64,000 nucleotides of DNA from CAVQUE01 sp046290435 (lineage in GTDB: Bacteria > Actinomycetota > Acidimicrobiia > Acidimicrobiales > UBA8592): the NCBI GenBank assembly GCA_046290435.1, contig JBKAGO010000047.1, forward strand, positions 1 to 64,000, given 5' to 3'. The notes under the pieces were generated by a model that saw only the letters and a list, made by a program, of their open reading frames with translations, was not told the DNA's origin and searched no databases. This document shows, piece after piece, positions 9,023-17,828 of this stretch (position 1 is the first letter of the stretch; each line of letters opens with the position of its first letter). The translations under genes were made by a program, and so were the position numbers.

Positions 9023-10191
9023 CCGCTCACCCGTACCGCGACGTTGCGATCGTCGGCATCCACAACACCCGCCAGGCCCGCCGCATCGAGGGCGCCACCG
9101 TGCACTCGCTGCTGGTGGAGGCCGTCGAAGGGGCCTGCGCCGACGCCGGCGTCGACATCGCCACCATCGACGCGCTCGTCGGCCAGGGCCCGGCCGAACT
9201 GGCCTACGACCTCGGCCTCGGGCCCGTCACCCGGGTGTTCTCCAACGTCGGCATCCCCGCCGTGCGCGACGCCGCCCACATGATCACCACCGGCGAAGCC
9301 ACCACGGTGGTCGTCGCCGGTGCCGGGGCCGGCATCCTCGGCGACGACGGGGCGACCGCCCCGTGGACCCGCCCGGCCAACGAGTTGGTGGTCGGCTACG
9401 GCCTGTTCACTGCGGCGGAGTTCGCGCTGATGGCGCGCCGGCACATGATCGAGTTCGGCACGACCGCCGAGCAGATGGCTCTGGTGGCGGCGACCATCAG
9501 GAACAATGGCAGCGCCCACCCGGGCGCCGTGTACAGCGGCCGCGGGCCCTTCGGCGCCGACGACATCCTGGCGTCGCGGATGGTCGCCGATCCGTTCCGC
9601 CTGCTCGACTGCGCCACCACCTCCGAGGGCGGCTGCGCACTCGCGCTCACCCACGCCGATCGGGCCCGCGACCTGGCCCGGCGGCCGGTGTACATCTGGG
9701 GCTCGGCCTCGGACAGCTTCGGCACCGCCTACTCCCAGGCTCCCAGCTGGGACCTGCGCGGCGCACACAGCGGCGACGACGTGCCCGCCGGCTGGGTCGG
9801 CCGGCGCGCCGCCCGAACGGTGTGGCGCCAGTCGGGGCTCGGCCCCGGCGATGTCGACGTCGCCGAACTGTACGACCCGTTCTCGTTCGAGATCATCCGC
9901 CAGCTCGAGGCGTTCGGGTTCTGCTCCGAGGGCGAGGGCGGTGCGTTCGTCGCCTCGGGCGCCATCGGGCCCGGCGGTGCCCTGCCCGTCACCACCGACG
10001 GCGGGACCATGTCGTTCGGCCACCCCGGGATCATCGCCCAACAACTCCAGCGGGTCGCCCGCGGCGTCGAGCAGCTGCGCGGCACGTGCGTCTCGATGCA
10101 GGTGCCCGGCGCCGAGGTCGCGCTGTGCTCGGCCGGCGGGTCGGGCGCGCTGTTCAGCGACGTGATGCTGTTGGGGGTCGAACGGCCGTGA
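9019..10191 (+). CDS. Thiolase-fold lipid-transfer-type protein (Ltp2-like aldolase candidate)
   Basis: Protein of 390 residues with the SCP-x/Ltp thiolase fold. It keeps the C-terminal GGTMSFGHPG segment and the ELYDPF block found in Ltp proteins. At the position of the acylatable Cys the sequence reads VFSNVGIPAV, with no Cys, so it is unlikely to be a normal Claisen thiolase. In the actinobacterial Ltp2 family such proteins act as retro-aldolases with a DUF35 partner, and a DUF35 gene follows immediately (GTGA overlap). A role in side-chain removal from a branched or sterol-like CoA ester is inference. Confidence 0.8.
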   Translation: MTAHPYRDVAIVGIHNTRQARRIEGATVHSLLVEAVEGACADAGVDIATIDALVGQGPAELAYDLGLGPVTRVFSNVGIPAVRDAAHMITTGEATTVVVAGAGAGILGDDGATAPWTRPANELVVGYGLFTAAEFALMARRHMIEFGTTAEQMALVAATIRNNGSAHPGAVYSGRGPFGADDILASRMVADPFRLLDCATTSEGGCALALTHADRARDLARRPVYIWGSASDSFGTAYSQAPSWDLRGAHSGDDVPAGWVGRRAARTVWRQSGLGPGDVDVAELYDPFSFEIIRQLEAFGFCSEGEGGAFVASGAIGPGGALPVTTDGGTMSFGHPGIIAQQLQRVARGVEQLRGTCVSMQVPGAEVALCSAGGSGALFSDVMLLGVERP

Positions 10192-10613
10192 TCCTGCGAC
10201 CGAACCTCACCGGTGTGCCGGTTCCGGTGCCCGGACCGCTGTCGGCCCCGTACTGGGAGGGCACCCGCATCGGCGAGCTCCGCTACCAGCGCTGCGCCGG
10301 CTGCGGCGCTGCCAACTTCGGTCCCGGCCTGCGGTGCTCGTCGTGCCGGTCCGGCGCGCTGGTGTGGACGACCTCTGCGGGGCTCGGGCGGGTGTACTCG
10401 TGGACGGTCGTCTGGCGACCCCAGACCCCGGCGTTCACGGTGCCCTACGCGCCCGCCATCGTCCGTCTCGACGAGGGCTACGACATGGTGAGCGCGATCG
10501 TCGGGTGCGCACCGGACGACATCGTCGAGGGCCTCGCCGTCGCCGTCGAGTTCCACTCACTGACCACCGAGACCACGCTCCCGTTCTTCCGACCCGACGA
10601 CGCAACACGATGA
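10188..10613 (+). CDS. Zn-ribbon/OB-fold (DUF35) protein, partner of the thiolase-like protein
   Basis: Protein of 141 residues. An N-terminal rubredoxin-like zinc ribbon has Cys at 36, 39, 50 and 53 (CAGC...CSSC), followed by an OB-fold typical of DUF35 and ChsH2-type proteins. In known systems these bind the acyl-CoA and form a complex with Ltp or MaoC-like enzymes. The GTG start overlaps the preceding stop as GTGA, and no other start gives an intact zinc ribbon. Function as the CoA-binding subunit of the preceding protein is strongly suggested by context. Confidence 0.88.
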   Translation: MILRPNLTGVPVPVPGPLSAPYWEGTRIGELRYQRCAGCGAANFGPGLRCSSCRSGALVWTTSAGLGRVYSWTVVWRPQTPAFTVPYAPAIVRLDEGYDMVSAIVGCAPDDIVEGLAVAVEFHSLTTETTLPFFRPDDATR

Positions 10614-10647
10614 GACGGGAGCCCACGAGCCGTTCGGCCACCCGTAC

Positions 10648-10720
10648 ACGTTTGTGACGGGTTTGCACGGACCCGGGTCCTGTTCGGGCGCGCCACGGCG
10701 TGCAAACCCGTCACAAACGT
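10648..10720. repeat. Palindromic element, TTTGTGACGGGTTTGCAC family, copy 1
   Basis: Perfect 21-bp inverted arms at 10648-10668 and 10700-10720 flank a 31-base loop. The same 17-bp stem core recurs at 58951-58996 with a 12-base loop. It lies between two genes on the same strand and ends 20 bases before the next ATG. Confidence 0.8.
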
Positions 10721-10739
10721 CGGCGGATAGCCTCCCGGC

Positions 10740-11585
10740 ATGGCTGACGCACCGTTGGAAGACCCCGCCGAACTCGAGCAGAAGGTCCGCTTCGAGATCG
10801 TCGATCAGGTGGCATGGATCACCATCGACAATCCCGACAAGGGCAACGCCATGTCGCCCGGCATGCGCGACCGCATGCGCGACCTGTTCGAGTCGCTCAA
10901 CGGGCAGTTCGACGCCCGAGCCGTGGTGCTCACCGCCACCGGTCAGAAGCTCTTCTGCCCCGGCGCCGACATCTCGGTCGGACGCAAGTACGCCGACCGT
11001 CCCGACGATGCACCGGCCATGGCCGTCGGCGAATCCCGCCGCATGATGCTGCGCGGCCAGCACACGCTGATGCCGTCGATCCTCGACTGCGAGCTCCCCG
11101 TCATCGCCGCTGTCAACGGCACCGCCGCCGGCATGGGCGCCCACCTCGCCATGATGTGCGACCTGGTGATCATGGCCGACAACGCCAAGTTCATCGAGAT
11201 CTTCGCCCGCCGAGGCCTGGTGCCCGACGCGCTCGGCGCCTGGATTCTCCCTCGGCTCATCGGTCCCATGAAGACCAAGGAACTCATGTTCTTCGCCGAG
11301 GACATCCCCGCCGCCAAGGCACTCGAGCTCGGGCTGTGCAACAAGGTCGTCCCCGGCGACGAACTCCGGTCGGCCGCCGAGGAATGGGCGCTGCGCCTCG
11401 CCACCGGTCCCACCAAGGCCCACATGTTCACCAAGTGGCTGGTCAACCGCAGCCTCGACGTCGACCGCAACACCATCGCCGAAGAGGAGTCGTGGGCCGT
11501 CGAACTCAACAACGGCACCCACGACGGCCAGGAAGGCGTGCGCAGCTTCCAGGAGCGCCGGGATCCGGTGTGGCGAGGGTTCTGA
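10740..11585 (+). CDS. Enoyl-CoA hydratase/isomerase (crotonase) family protein
   Basis: Crotonase-fold protein of 281 residues. It has the oxyanion-hole segments FCPGADIS and GTAAGMGAHLAMMCD. The active-site loop reads FARRGLVPDALGAWILPRLIG, with Asp in VPD where PaaG-like isomerases and many actinobacterial paralogues carry it, and no clear hydratase Glu pair. It may therefore be an isomerase or a hydratase acting on an unusual acyl-CoA. The gene follows the DUF35 gene after a palindrome that may attenuate transcription between them. Confidence 0.88.
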   Translation: MADAPLEDPAELEQKVRFEIVDQVAWITIDNPDKGNAMSPGMRDRMRDLFESLNGQFDARAVVLTATGQKLFCPGADISVGRKYADRPDDAPAMAVGESRRMMLRGQHTLMPSILDCELPVIAAVNGTAAGMGAHLAMMCDLVIMADNAKFIEIFARRGLVPDALGAWILPRLIGPMKTKELMFFAEDIPAAKALELGLCNKVVPGDELRSAAEEWALRLATGPTKAHMFTKWLVNRSLDVDRNTIAEEESWAVELNNGTHDGQEGVRSFQERRDPVWRGF

Positions 11586-11684
11586 TCAGGCGCACCCGGG
11601 CGATGGCGGCCACCAGATCGGAACCGACGTGATGGCCGACAAGGGACCGGCACTGGCTCCCGCTCCGAACAAGGGCATGCCCGC

Positions 11685-13163
11685 ATGAACCCGGACGACC
11701 ACGAGCCGGACCGGCCCATCTCGGTCGACCGCAGGATCACCTCGGCCCAGGCCACCGCCCTCGTGTTCATCACCTCGGCGGCGGTGCTGGTGCTCGAGAT
11801 CCTGGCCGGGCGGCTCCTGGCCCCCTACGTCGGGATCTCGCTCGAGACCTTCACCGGCATCATCGGCACGATGCTCGCCGGTATCGCCGCAGGGGCGTGG
11901 GCCGGCGGGGCCCTCGCCGACACCCGCGATCCCGCGCCGCTCATCGGGCCCACCATCGCGCTCGGCGGCGCGCTGTCGTGGCTGTCGCTGCCCATCGTCG
12001 ACGCGCTCGGACCCGAACTCGGCGCCGGGCCCGGCTCGATCATCGTGTTGACCGCAGCGGCGTTCTTCGCTCCGGCTGCGGTGCTCACCGCCGCCAGCCC
12101 GATGATCGCCAAGCTCCGGCTCCACAGCCTCGACGAGACCGGCGCCGTCGTCGGCGGCCTGTCGGCATCGGGCACCCTCGGCGCGCTGGCCGGCACGTTC
12201 CTCACCGGCTTCGTGCTGGTCGCCGCCGCGCCCGTCCGCCCCCTGGTGATCGGCATCGGCGCAGCGATGGTCGTGCTGGGGTTCGCCACCTCGTGGATGC
12301 TGGCGCGGGCTCGGCCCACCGCCGGCGTGGTCGTGGTGGTCATCGCCGCCGGGCTCGCCACCGGCGCATCGTCGTCGCCGTGCCAGTACGAGACCCAGTA
12401 CGCCTGCGTCGTGGTGGTGGCCGACGCCGACAACCCGTCGCTGCGGAGCCTGTTCCTCGACGGTGTCCGCAATGCCGCTGTCGATCTCGACGACCCCGAG
12501 TTGCTCGACATCCGCTACATCCGCCTGTTCGCCGACGTCGTCGACACCCTGCCGCCGGGCCCGCTGCGCACCCTGCACGTCGGCGGCGGCGGCTTCGGGT
12601 TCCCCCAGTACCTGCAGGCCACCCGTCCGGGCAGCGCCGACCTGGTGTTCGAGATCGACGGCGATCTCGTCGACATCGCCGAGGACGAACTGGGCCTGGT
12701 CCGCTCGGACCGGCTGGTGGTCGAGACCGTCGACGCCCGGGTGGGTATCGGCGACGTCGCCGACGACTCCATGGACCTCGTCGTGGGCGACGCGTTCAGC
12801 GGACTGACCGTGCCCTGGCACCTGACCACCCGGGAGTTCGTGCGCGAGATCGACCGCGTGCTCGTCGCCGACGGCATCTACATCATGAACGTCATCGACA
12901 GCGGCGACCACGACTTCGCCCGCGCGCAGCTGGCCACCCTGTTCGAGGTCTTCGAGCACGTGACGATGATCGCCCCGCCCGGCGGTATCGACACGTTGGC
13001 ATCGTCGAACTGGGTGCTGTTGGCATCGCCCGTGCCGCTCCCCGAGCCGACCGTTGCCTCCGAGGATGGGATCGTGCTCGACGCCACCGAAACCCGGGCG
13101 TTCGCCGGCGGCGCCTACGTCCTGCGAGACGACTTCGCGCCGGTGGACCAGCTGCGCAACTGA
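11685..13163 (+). CDS. Membrane-anchored spermidine-synthase-like protein (fused MFS/SpeE type)
   Basis: Protein of 492 residues with two halves. Residues about 20-230 hold six or more hydrophobic helices rich in Ala and Gly. Residues about 235-440 form a Rossmann-type aminopropyl- or methyltransferase-like domain with LHVGGGGFGFPQYL, an acidic strand end LVFEIDGDLVDIA and VVGDAFSG. This is the fused membrane/SpeE-like family, common in actinobacteria and of unproven activity. No polyamine genes are nearby. The ATG at 11685 is preferred because the membrane domain begins soon after. Confidence 0.8.
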   Translation: MNPDDHEPDRPISVDRRITSAQATALVFITSAAVLVLEILAGRLLAPYVGISLETFTGIIGTMLAGIAAGAWAGGALADTRDPAPLIGPTIALGGALSWLSLPIVDALGPELGAGPGSIIVLTAAAFFAPAAVLTAASPMIAKLRLHSLDETGAVVGGLSASGTLGALAGTFLTGFVLVAAAPVRPLVIGIGAAMVVLGFATSWMLARARPTAGVVVVVIAAGLATGASSSPCQYETQYACVVVVADADNPSLRSLFLDGVRNAAVDLDDPELLDIRYIRLFADVVDTLPPGPLRTLHVGGGGFGFPQYLQATRPGSADLVFEIDGDLVDIAEDELGLVRSDRLVVETVDARVGIGDVADDSMDLVVGDAFSGLTVPWHLTTREFVREIDRVLVADGIYIMNVIDSGDHDFARAQLATLFEVFEHVTMIAPPGGIDTLASSNWVLLASPVPLPEPTVASEDGIVLDATETRAFAGGAYVLRDDFAPVDQLRN

Positions 13164-13251
13164 GCGAGCCGCCCGCCGGCCGTCGCTGCCCGCGGCGGCC
13201 GGGCCACCTCGTGGCGATGTCCCCGAGCCCCCTCGTGGCGATGCCGCTGGG

Positions 13252-13902
13252 TCACCCGGTGACGATGTTGATCGCTCCCAGGCCGATCACCGCGGCCAGC
13301 ACCATGGCGACGATCAGCTGCAGATTGCGGGCCATCGCGTGCTCGAGCCGCCCCGACAGCGCCTCGATCTGTCCGCTCACCGACACGGCGATCGCGTCGA
13401 CCCGCTCGCCCATCGAGTCGAACCGGGCGTCGATCGCGACGAACCGGGCATCGATGGCACCGAACCGGAGATCCATGACGTCGAACCTGGCATCCATGCG
13501 ATCCAGACGCGTGTCGATCCCATCCAAACGGCCATCGATCCCATCCAAACGGCCATCGATCCCATCCAAACGGCCATCGATCCCATCCAGACGGACGTCG
13601 ATGCCATCCAAACGGCCATCGATCCCATCCAGACGGACGTCGATGCCATCCAGACGGACGTCGATGCCATCGAATCTGGCATCCATGCGATCCAGACGAG
13701 CGTCGACCGTCACCGCTCGGTCACGCATCTGGGCGGCCAGATCGTCGTTGCGGACCATCAGGCCCGCGATGTCGCTCCTGGTCGCGATCTCGTCTCGGTC
13801 CATCACAGGTATGGCTTCCATCAACAGGGTTGCGGTGGGCTCACCGAGAGATGCGACGAGGTTGTCGCGCAGGGTGGTCCGCTCGCGTTCGGTCAGGCTC
13901 AT
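13252..13902 (-). CDS. Heptad-repeat coiled-coil protein with C-terminal membrane anchor
   Basis: Protein of 216 residues. After about 60 N-terminal residues come some fifteen seven-residue units of the form DxRLDGI, nine of them almost identical, predicting a long parallel coiled coil. A C-terminal hydrophobic segment (LQLIVAMVLAAVIGLGAIN) would anchor it in the membrane with the coil in the cytoplasm. The ATG at 13902 has AGGAGACACA in front. It resembles short DUF1640-like or t-SNARE-like membrane coiled coils seen in many bacteria, whose role is unknown. Confidence 0.8.
   Translation of the reverse strand: MSLTERERTTLRDNLVASLGEPTATLLMEAIPVMDRDEIATRSDIAGLMVRNDDLAAQMRDRAVTVDARLDRMDARFDGIDVRLDGIDVRLDGIDGRLDGIDVRLDGIDGRLDGIDGRLDGIDGRLDGIDTRLDRMDARFDVMDLRFGAIDARFVAIDARFDSMGERVDAIAVSVSGQIEALSGRLEHAMARNLQLIVAMVLAAVIGLGAINIVTG
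13497..13690 (-). repeat. 21-bp tandem repeat inside the coiled-coil gene
   Basis: About nine head-to-tail 21-bp units (plus-strand form ATCGATCCCATCCAAACGGCC with variants) encode heptads DGRLDGI and DVRLDGI. Near-identity at the DNA level points to recent slippage or unequal crossing-over, so copy number probably varies between strains. Confidence 0.9.
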
Positions 13903-14060
13903 TGTGTCTCCTCGGAGGAGCTGCGTCACGTGGAGGATCCGGTTGGGCTGCCTCTGGGGCTCCCGACCGCCGGAACGAGCGGCTGGTGCATCACCTGCGA
14001 TGAAGGTACCGAGGGGGTGTGACGGCCTTCGGCGCCATCCCGCCCGAAGTGCCTGGCCGG

Positions 14061-14864
14061 TCAGCGGCGGGCGGTGCGGCGGTACTGGCGGATGGCGAGC
14101 GGAGCGAAGATCGCGATGGTGGCCACCGTCCAGATGAGCGTGTACGCCTCGGCGTTCGCCAACGGCCACGCGCTGGGCTCGGGGAAGCCCTCGGGGATGT
14201 TGCCGAACCGCTCCCGGCTGGCCTGGGTGACCGCCGAGACGGGATTCCACTCGGCGAAGGTGCGCAACGGCCCGGGTAGATCGTCGGAGGGCACGAAGGT
14301 GTTGGCCACGAACGTCAGCGGGAAGATCACCAGGAACGACGCGTTGTTGAGCACCTCGACCGACGGCACCAGCAGGCCGATCAGCGCCATGACCCAGCTG
14401 AAGGCGTAGGCGAACACCAACAGCAGGACCACGCCGATGAACGCGTCGAGCACCGAGCTGCGGATGCGCCAGCCCACCAGGAGCCCGGTGATGCCCATGA
14501 CCACCAGCGACAACACGTTATAGATGACGTCGCTGATGGTGCGTCCCGCCAGGACCGCGCCCTGGGTCATCGGCAGCGACCGGAACCGGTCGATGATGCC
14601 CTTCTGCATGTCCTCAGCGATGCCCGCTCCCGTGAACGTCGCGCCGAACAGCACGGTCTGGGCGAAGATCCCGGCGATGAGGAACTCGCGGTAGCTGGTG
14701 CCCTCGATATCGATCGAGTTGCCGAACACGTACGCGAACAACAACACGAACATGATGGGCGACAACAGCACGAAGACCAGGACCTCGGGCACCCGCCTGA
14801 TCTTGATGGTGTTGCGCTTCGCGATGACCGCGACGTCGTTGATCGTGTCGGTCAACGTGCTCAT
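14061..14864 (-). CDS. ABC-2 type permease, DrrB-like
   Basis: Membrane protein of 267 residues with six predicted helices and the ABC-2 family layout of drug and daunorubicin exporters. It has MQKGIIDRFRSLPM after the second helix and NTFVPSDDLPGPLRTFAEWNPVSAVTQASR before the last. It forms an exporter with the ATPase encoded just upstream. The ATG at 14864 has AGGAGGTG seven bases before it. A 22-codon reading frame fills the gap to the ATPase gene and overlaps this ATG. Confidence 0.92.
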   Translation of the reverse strand: MSTLTDTINDVAVIAKRNTIKIRRVPEVLVFVLLSPIMFVLLFAYVFGNSIDIEGTSYREFLIAGIFAQTVLFGATFTGAGIAEDMQKGIIDRFRSLPMTQGAVLAGRTISDVIYNVLSLVVMGITGLLVGWRIRSSVLDAFIGVVLLLVFAYAFSWVMALIGLLVPSVEVLNNASFLVIFPLTFVANTFVPSDDLPGPLRTFAEWNPVSAVTQASRERFGNIPEGFPEPSAWPLANAEAYTLIWTVATIAIFAPLAIRQYRRTARR

Positions 14865-14929
14865 GTCTGCACCTCCTGCCCCTGCGGGCCGGGCCGGCGG
14901 GCCACGCTCCTCGCACGCTCGTCGCTCAT
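14861..14929 (-). CDS. 22-codon linker ORF between ATPase and permease (possible minigene)
   Basis: An ATG at 14929 overlaps the ATPase stop (ATGA), and the frame ends with a TGA overlapping the permease ATG (ATGA). It has its own AGGAGG ribosome site. The end of the ATPase gene and the end of this frame share a 17-bp direct repeat (14872-14888 and 14937-14953) exactly 65 bp apart. The frame therefore looks like a 65-bp duplication of the ribosome-site/start junction rather than an evolved peptide. Translation would keep ATPase and permease coupled. Confidence 0.35.
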   Translation of the reverse strand: MSDERARSVARRPGPQGQEVQT

Positions 14930-15915
14930 GAAGCGGCCTCCTGCCCCTGCGGGGCGGTCTCGGAGTCGGCGGCATCGGCTTCGGCGTGGTGCCCGGTGAG
15001 CGTGAGGAACACGTCGTCGAGGGTCGGCCGGCGGATGCCGATCTCGGCGGTGACGACGCCCGCCTCCTCGAAGGCGTCGAGCGCCCGCCGAAGCGTGGCG
15101 GGCCCGTCAGCGACCGGCGCACTCAGGGTGCTGGTGGCGCGGTCGAGTTCGACCTCGCCGCCACAGACGCCCGCGAGCACACCACGGGCCGCCTCCACGT
15201 CGGCGGGTTCGACCACGAGCTCGATGCGCTCGCCACCGACCTGGGACTTCAGCTGGCTGGCCGTTCCCTGGGCGATGGCCCGACCCTGGTCGATGACGAC
15301 GATGTCGTCGGCCAGCTGATCGGCCTCCTCCAGGTACTGGGTGGTCAACAACAGCGTGGCCCCGGTGGCCACGAGTTCGCGGATGACGTCCCACAGACCG
15401 AGCCGACTCCGGGGATCGAGCCCGGTGGTGGGCTCGTCCAGGAACAACACCGGCGGCGCGGCCACGAGCGCCATCGCGAGATCCAACCGGCGACGCATAC
15501 CACCCGAATAGGTCTTGACGCTGCGGTTGGCGGCGTCGGTGAGATCGAACCGTTCGAGCAGCTCCCGGGCCCTGACCGACGCCGGCTTCCTGCCGAGTCG
15601 GTAGAGCCGCCCGACCATGTCGAGGTTCTCGTAGCCGGTGAGCACCTCGTCGACCGCGGCGAACTGGCCCGACAGGCCGATGCGTCGGCGTACCTCGGCC
15701 GGATCGTCACGGACCGAGACGCCGGCCACCATGGCATCGCCCTCGTCGGGTTCGAGCAACGTTGCCAGGATCGACACGGCCGTCGTCTTGCCCGCGCCGT
15801 TGGGTCCCAGGAGCCCGAGCACCGTGCCCTCGGGCACGACGAGGTCCAGTCCCGCGAGCGCCTGGACCGAGCCGAAGCGCTTCGTGAGGCCCGTGGCGGT
15901 GATTGCGTCGGTCAC
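14926..15915 (-). CDS. ABC transporter ATP-binding protein, DrrA-like
   Basis: Exporter ATPase of 329 residues. Walker A is GPNGAGKT (37-44), the signature YSGGMRRRLDLAMAL, Walker B VLFLDEPTTGLDP and the switch His region is replaced by LLLTTQYLEEAD, as usual for DrrA. A C-terminal DUF4162-like extension follows. The start is taken as GTG at 15915; a GTG at 15948 is in frame but lies inside a GTGAC-A-GTCAC palindrome. Neither has a ribosome site, so leaderless translation is possible. Confidence 0.9.
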   Translation of the reverse strand: MTDAITATGLTKRFGSVQALAGLDLVVPEGTVLGLLGPNGAGKTTAVSILATLLEPDEGDAMVAGVSVRDDPAEVRRRIGLSGQFAAVDEVLTGYENLDMVGRLYRLGRKPASVRARELLERFDLTDAANRSVKTYSGGMRRRLDLAMALVAAPPVLFLDEPTTGLDPRSRLGLWDVIRELVATGATLLLTTQYLEEADQLADDIVVIDQGRAIAQGTASQLKSQVGGERIELVVEPADVEAARGVLAGVCGGEVELDRATSTLSAPVADGPATLRRALDAFEEAGVVTAEIGIRRPTLDDVFLTLTGHHAEADAADSETAPQGQEAAS

Positions 15916-15937
15916 GCCGACACGATACGAGCGCGCA

Positions 15938-15948
15938 GTGACAGTCAC
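15938..15948. promoter_or_regulatory. Small palindrome GTGAC-A-GTCAC between divergent genes
   Basis: Perfect 5-1-5 palindrome in the 102-bp gap between the DrrA-like gene (-) and the exported protein (+). It is a possible operator for the exporter, and it argues against using the GTG at 15948 as the start. Confidence 0.25.
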
Positions 15949-16017
15949 AGCGGAGTAACCAGTTGCGCATTAAGGTCCGGGGCGCATTTGCTGCGACAGA
16001 CAAGGTGGGAGATACCG

Positions 16018-16635
16018 GTGGATCGTCGAGAAGCGTTGAAGAAGCTCGCCCTGGGGGGCGTGACCATCGTCGGAGGGACGGGCCTGATCGTGGGCACGGC
16101 CGGGGCGCAGAAGGGCGGAAAGGGCGGCGGTAAGCCGGGGACGGAACCAACACCGACTCCCGAGCCCACGCCCCCACCCGCGCCCGGCGACCCCATCGGC
16201 ACCCGACTGACCGAGGGCTCACCGGCCTTCGTCGAGTTCCTGACGTACAAGGGCGGCAGGGGCGCCAAAGCCCGGTTGCGCGTTGCGCCGGGTGGGGGCG
16301 ACTTCCACGGTTGGCAGACCATGGAGGGTGGCGCCGCGAACGACAACATGTTGTACGAGCAGATGTCGCTCGACTATGTCGACCGAGCCGTGCCCGTGGC
16401 CGGCGACGCCACGTACCCGGCCTATCTCGACGTCAAGGCCGCGTTCCCGACCCGCGACAAGACGGGCAGCTTCTCGTTCTACTACTGGCATGGGCCTGCC
16501 GAGCCTGTGACCGATGGGATCTACACCGGCGCCACCTACTACGCGGTCACCTGCCATCTCGTCGATGGCTCGTTCGCGCCTGTGCCGTTCGTGGCGACCC
16601 AGCTCCTCGAGCCACCGACGAGCGCTCAGCTCTGA
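16018..16635 (+). CDS. Exported protein with Tat-like signal and proline-rich linker
   Basis: Protein of 205 residues starting with GTG after GGTGGGAGATACCG. The N-terminus DRREALKKLALGG followed by a hydrophobic stretch ending in AGA looks like a twin-arginine or Sec signal. A Gly/Lys patch and a Pro/Thr linker (about 35-60) lead to a ~140-residue globular domain of unknown fold, with GGRGAKARLRV and FSFYYWHGPAEPVTDG. No enzyme motif was recognised. Divergent from the ABC exporter. Confidence 0.65.
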   Translation: MDRREALKKLALGGVTIVGGTGLIVGTAGAQKGGKGGGKPGTEPTPTPEPTPPPAPGDPIGTRLTEGSPAFVEFLTYKGGRGAKARLRVAPGGGDFHGWQTMEGGAANDNMLYEQMSLDYVDRAVPVAGDATYPAYLDVKAAFPTRDKTGSFSFYYWHGPAEPVTDGIYTGATYYAVTCHLVDGSFAPVPFVATQLLEPPTSAQL

Positions 16636-16662
16636 CCCTGACGGTCTGGGCTGGGCGAGCGC

Positions 16663-17718
16663 TCAGCCCAGACCGTGGTGGGACTCGACGATGTCGGCCA
16701 CCAACTCGATGGTCGCGATGTCGGTCGTGCGCAGCGTCAGGCCCGTCACGCCTGCCGGCACCGAAGCGGCATACCGCTCGCGTATGCGTTCGGGCGGGCC
16801 GATCAGGCCGTTTATGTCGATGTACTCGTCGGGCACCGCCGCGATCGCTCCATCCTTGTCGCCCGACAACCACAGGTCCTGGATGCGCTGGGCCTCGTCG
16901 GGGAAGCCCCGGCGCGCCATCGAGTCGCGGTGGAAGTTCTTCTCCTTGCTGCCCATGCCACCGACGTACATCGCGGTCTGAGGCTTGCGCCGGTCGATGG
17001 CGCCCTTGATGTCGTCGGTGATCTCGACCGTCAGGTTGGTGAAGATCTCGAACTCCTCGCGGGGCCGGATGGACGGATCGCGCCGGGCGAAGCCCTTCTC
17101 GAGCGCCGGACCGTGCTGCTCCCAACCATCGAGCCCGTAGCCCATGGGCAACCAACCGTCGGCCACCTCGGCGGTGAGCGCGGTGTTGAGGGGCGCGCCC
17201 GACGCCAGCCAGATCTCGATACCGGCGGTGGGATGGTGGATGGACTTCAGGGCCTTGGCCTGGCCGATCGACCCCTCGCCGGTGAACGGCAGCGCGATCT
17301 GCTTGCCGTCGTGCACGACGGGCTCGTCGCGGGCCATGACCTTGCGCATGATGGCGACGTAGTCGCGCAGCCAGTGATGGGGACTACCCCACGGCCGGCC
17401 GTACCAGCCCTCGACGATCTGGGGGCCCGAGACGCCGAGGCCGATGATGGTGCGTCCGCCGCCGGCCAAGGCGTCGATGGTCATGGCGTGCATCGCGGTG
17501 GCCGCGGGTGTGCGGGCGGCGCACTGCACGACGGCGGTGCCGAGCTTGATGCGGTCGGTGAGCGCGGCCAGGTACGCCAGTGGCGACAGCGCGTCGGAGC
17601 CGTACGCCTCGGCAGTCCAAACCGAGTGGAACCCGACGGCCTCGGCCGCCTTGATGGCGTCGACCGGCAGGTCGAGCCGGGCCTTGTTGTAGACCTCGAG
17701 TCCGAGTCCGAGCTTCAC
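16663..17718 (-). CDS. LLM-class F420-dependent oxidoreductase
   Basis: Luciferase-like (beta/alpha)8-barrel protein of 351 residues. It starts VKLGLGLEVYNKARLDLP and has the family blocks SVWTAEAYGSDAL, RIKLGTAVV, GGGRTIIGLGVSGPQIVEGWYG and IWLASGAPLNTALTAEVADGWLPMG. It is closest in style to the actinobacterial Rv3520c-type F420 group. GTG at 17718 has AGAGGGGATC in front. It probably uses reduced or oxidised F420 for hydride transfer; substrate unknown. Divergent from the lipoprotein gene. Confidence 0.88.
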   Translation of the reverse strand: MKLGLGLEVYNKARLDLPVDAIKAAEAVGFHSVWTAEAYGSDALSPLAYLAALTDRIKLGTAVVQCAARTPAATAMHAMTIDALAGGGRTIIGLGVSGPQIVEGWYGRPWGSPHHWLRDYVAIMRKVMARDEPVVHDGKQIALPFTGEGSIGQAKALKSIHHPTAGIEIWLASGAPLNTALTAEVADGWLPMGYGLDGWEQHGPALEKGFARRDPSIRPREEFEIFTNLTVEITDDIKGAIDRRKPQTAMYVGGMGSKEKNFHRDSMARRGFPDEAQRIQDLWLSGDKDGAIAAVPDEYIDINGLIGPPERIRERYAASVPAGVTGLTLRTTDIATIELVADIVESHHGLG

Positions 17719-17828
17719 GATTGATCCCCTCTGCCGGCGCATCCGCGTCGGCCCGCTGCACGATAGGCGGCCGAAAGGTGTGCCATCGGACCCTGCTCGT
17801 CCGCTCACCATGGACGCACGCTGAGGGC

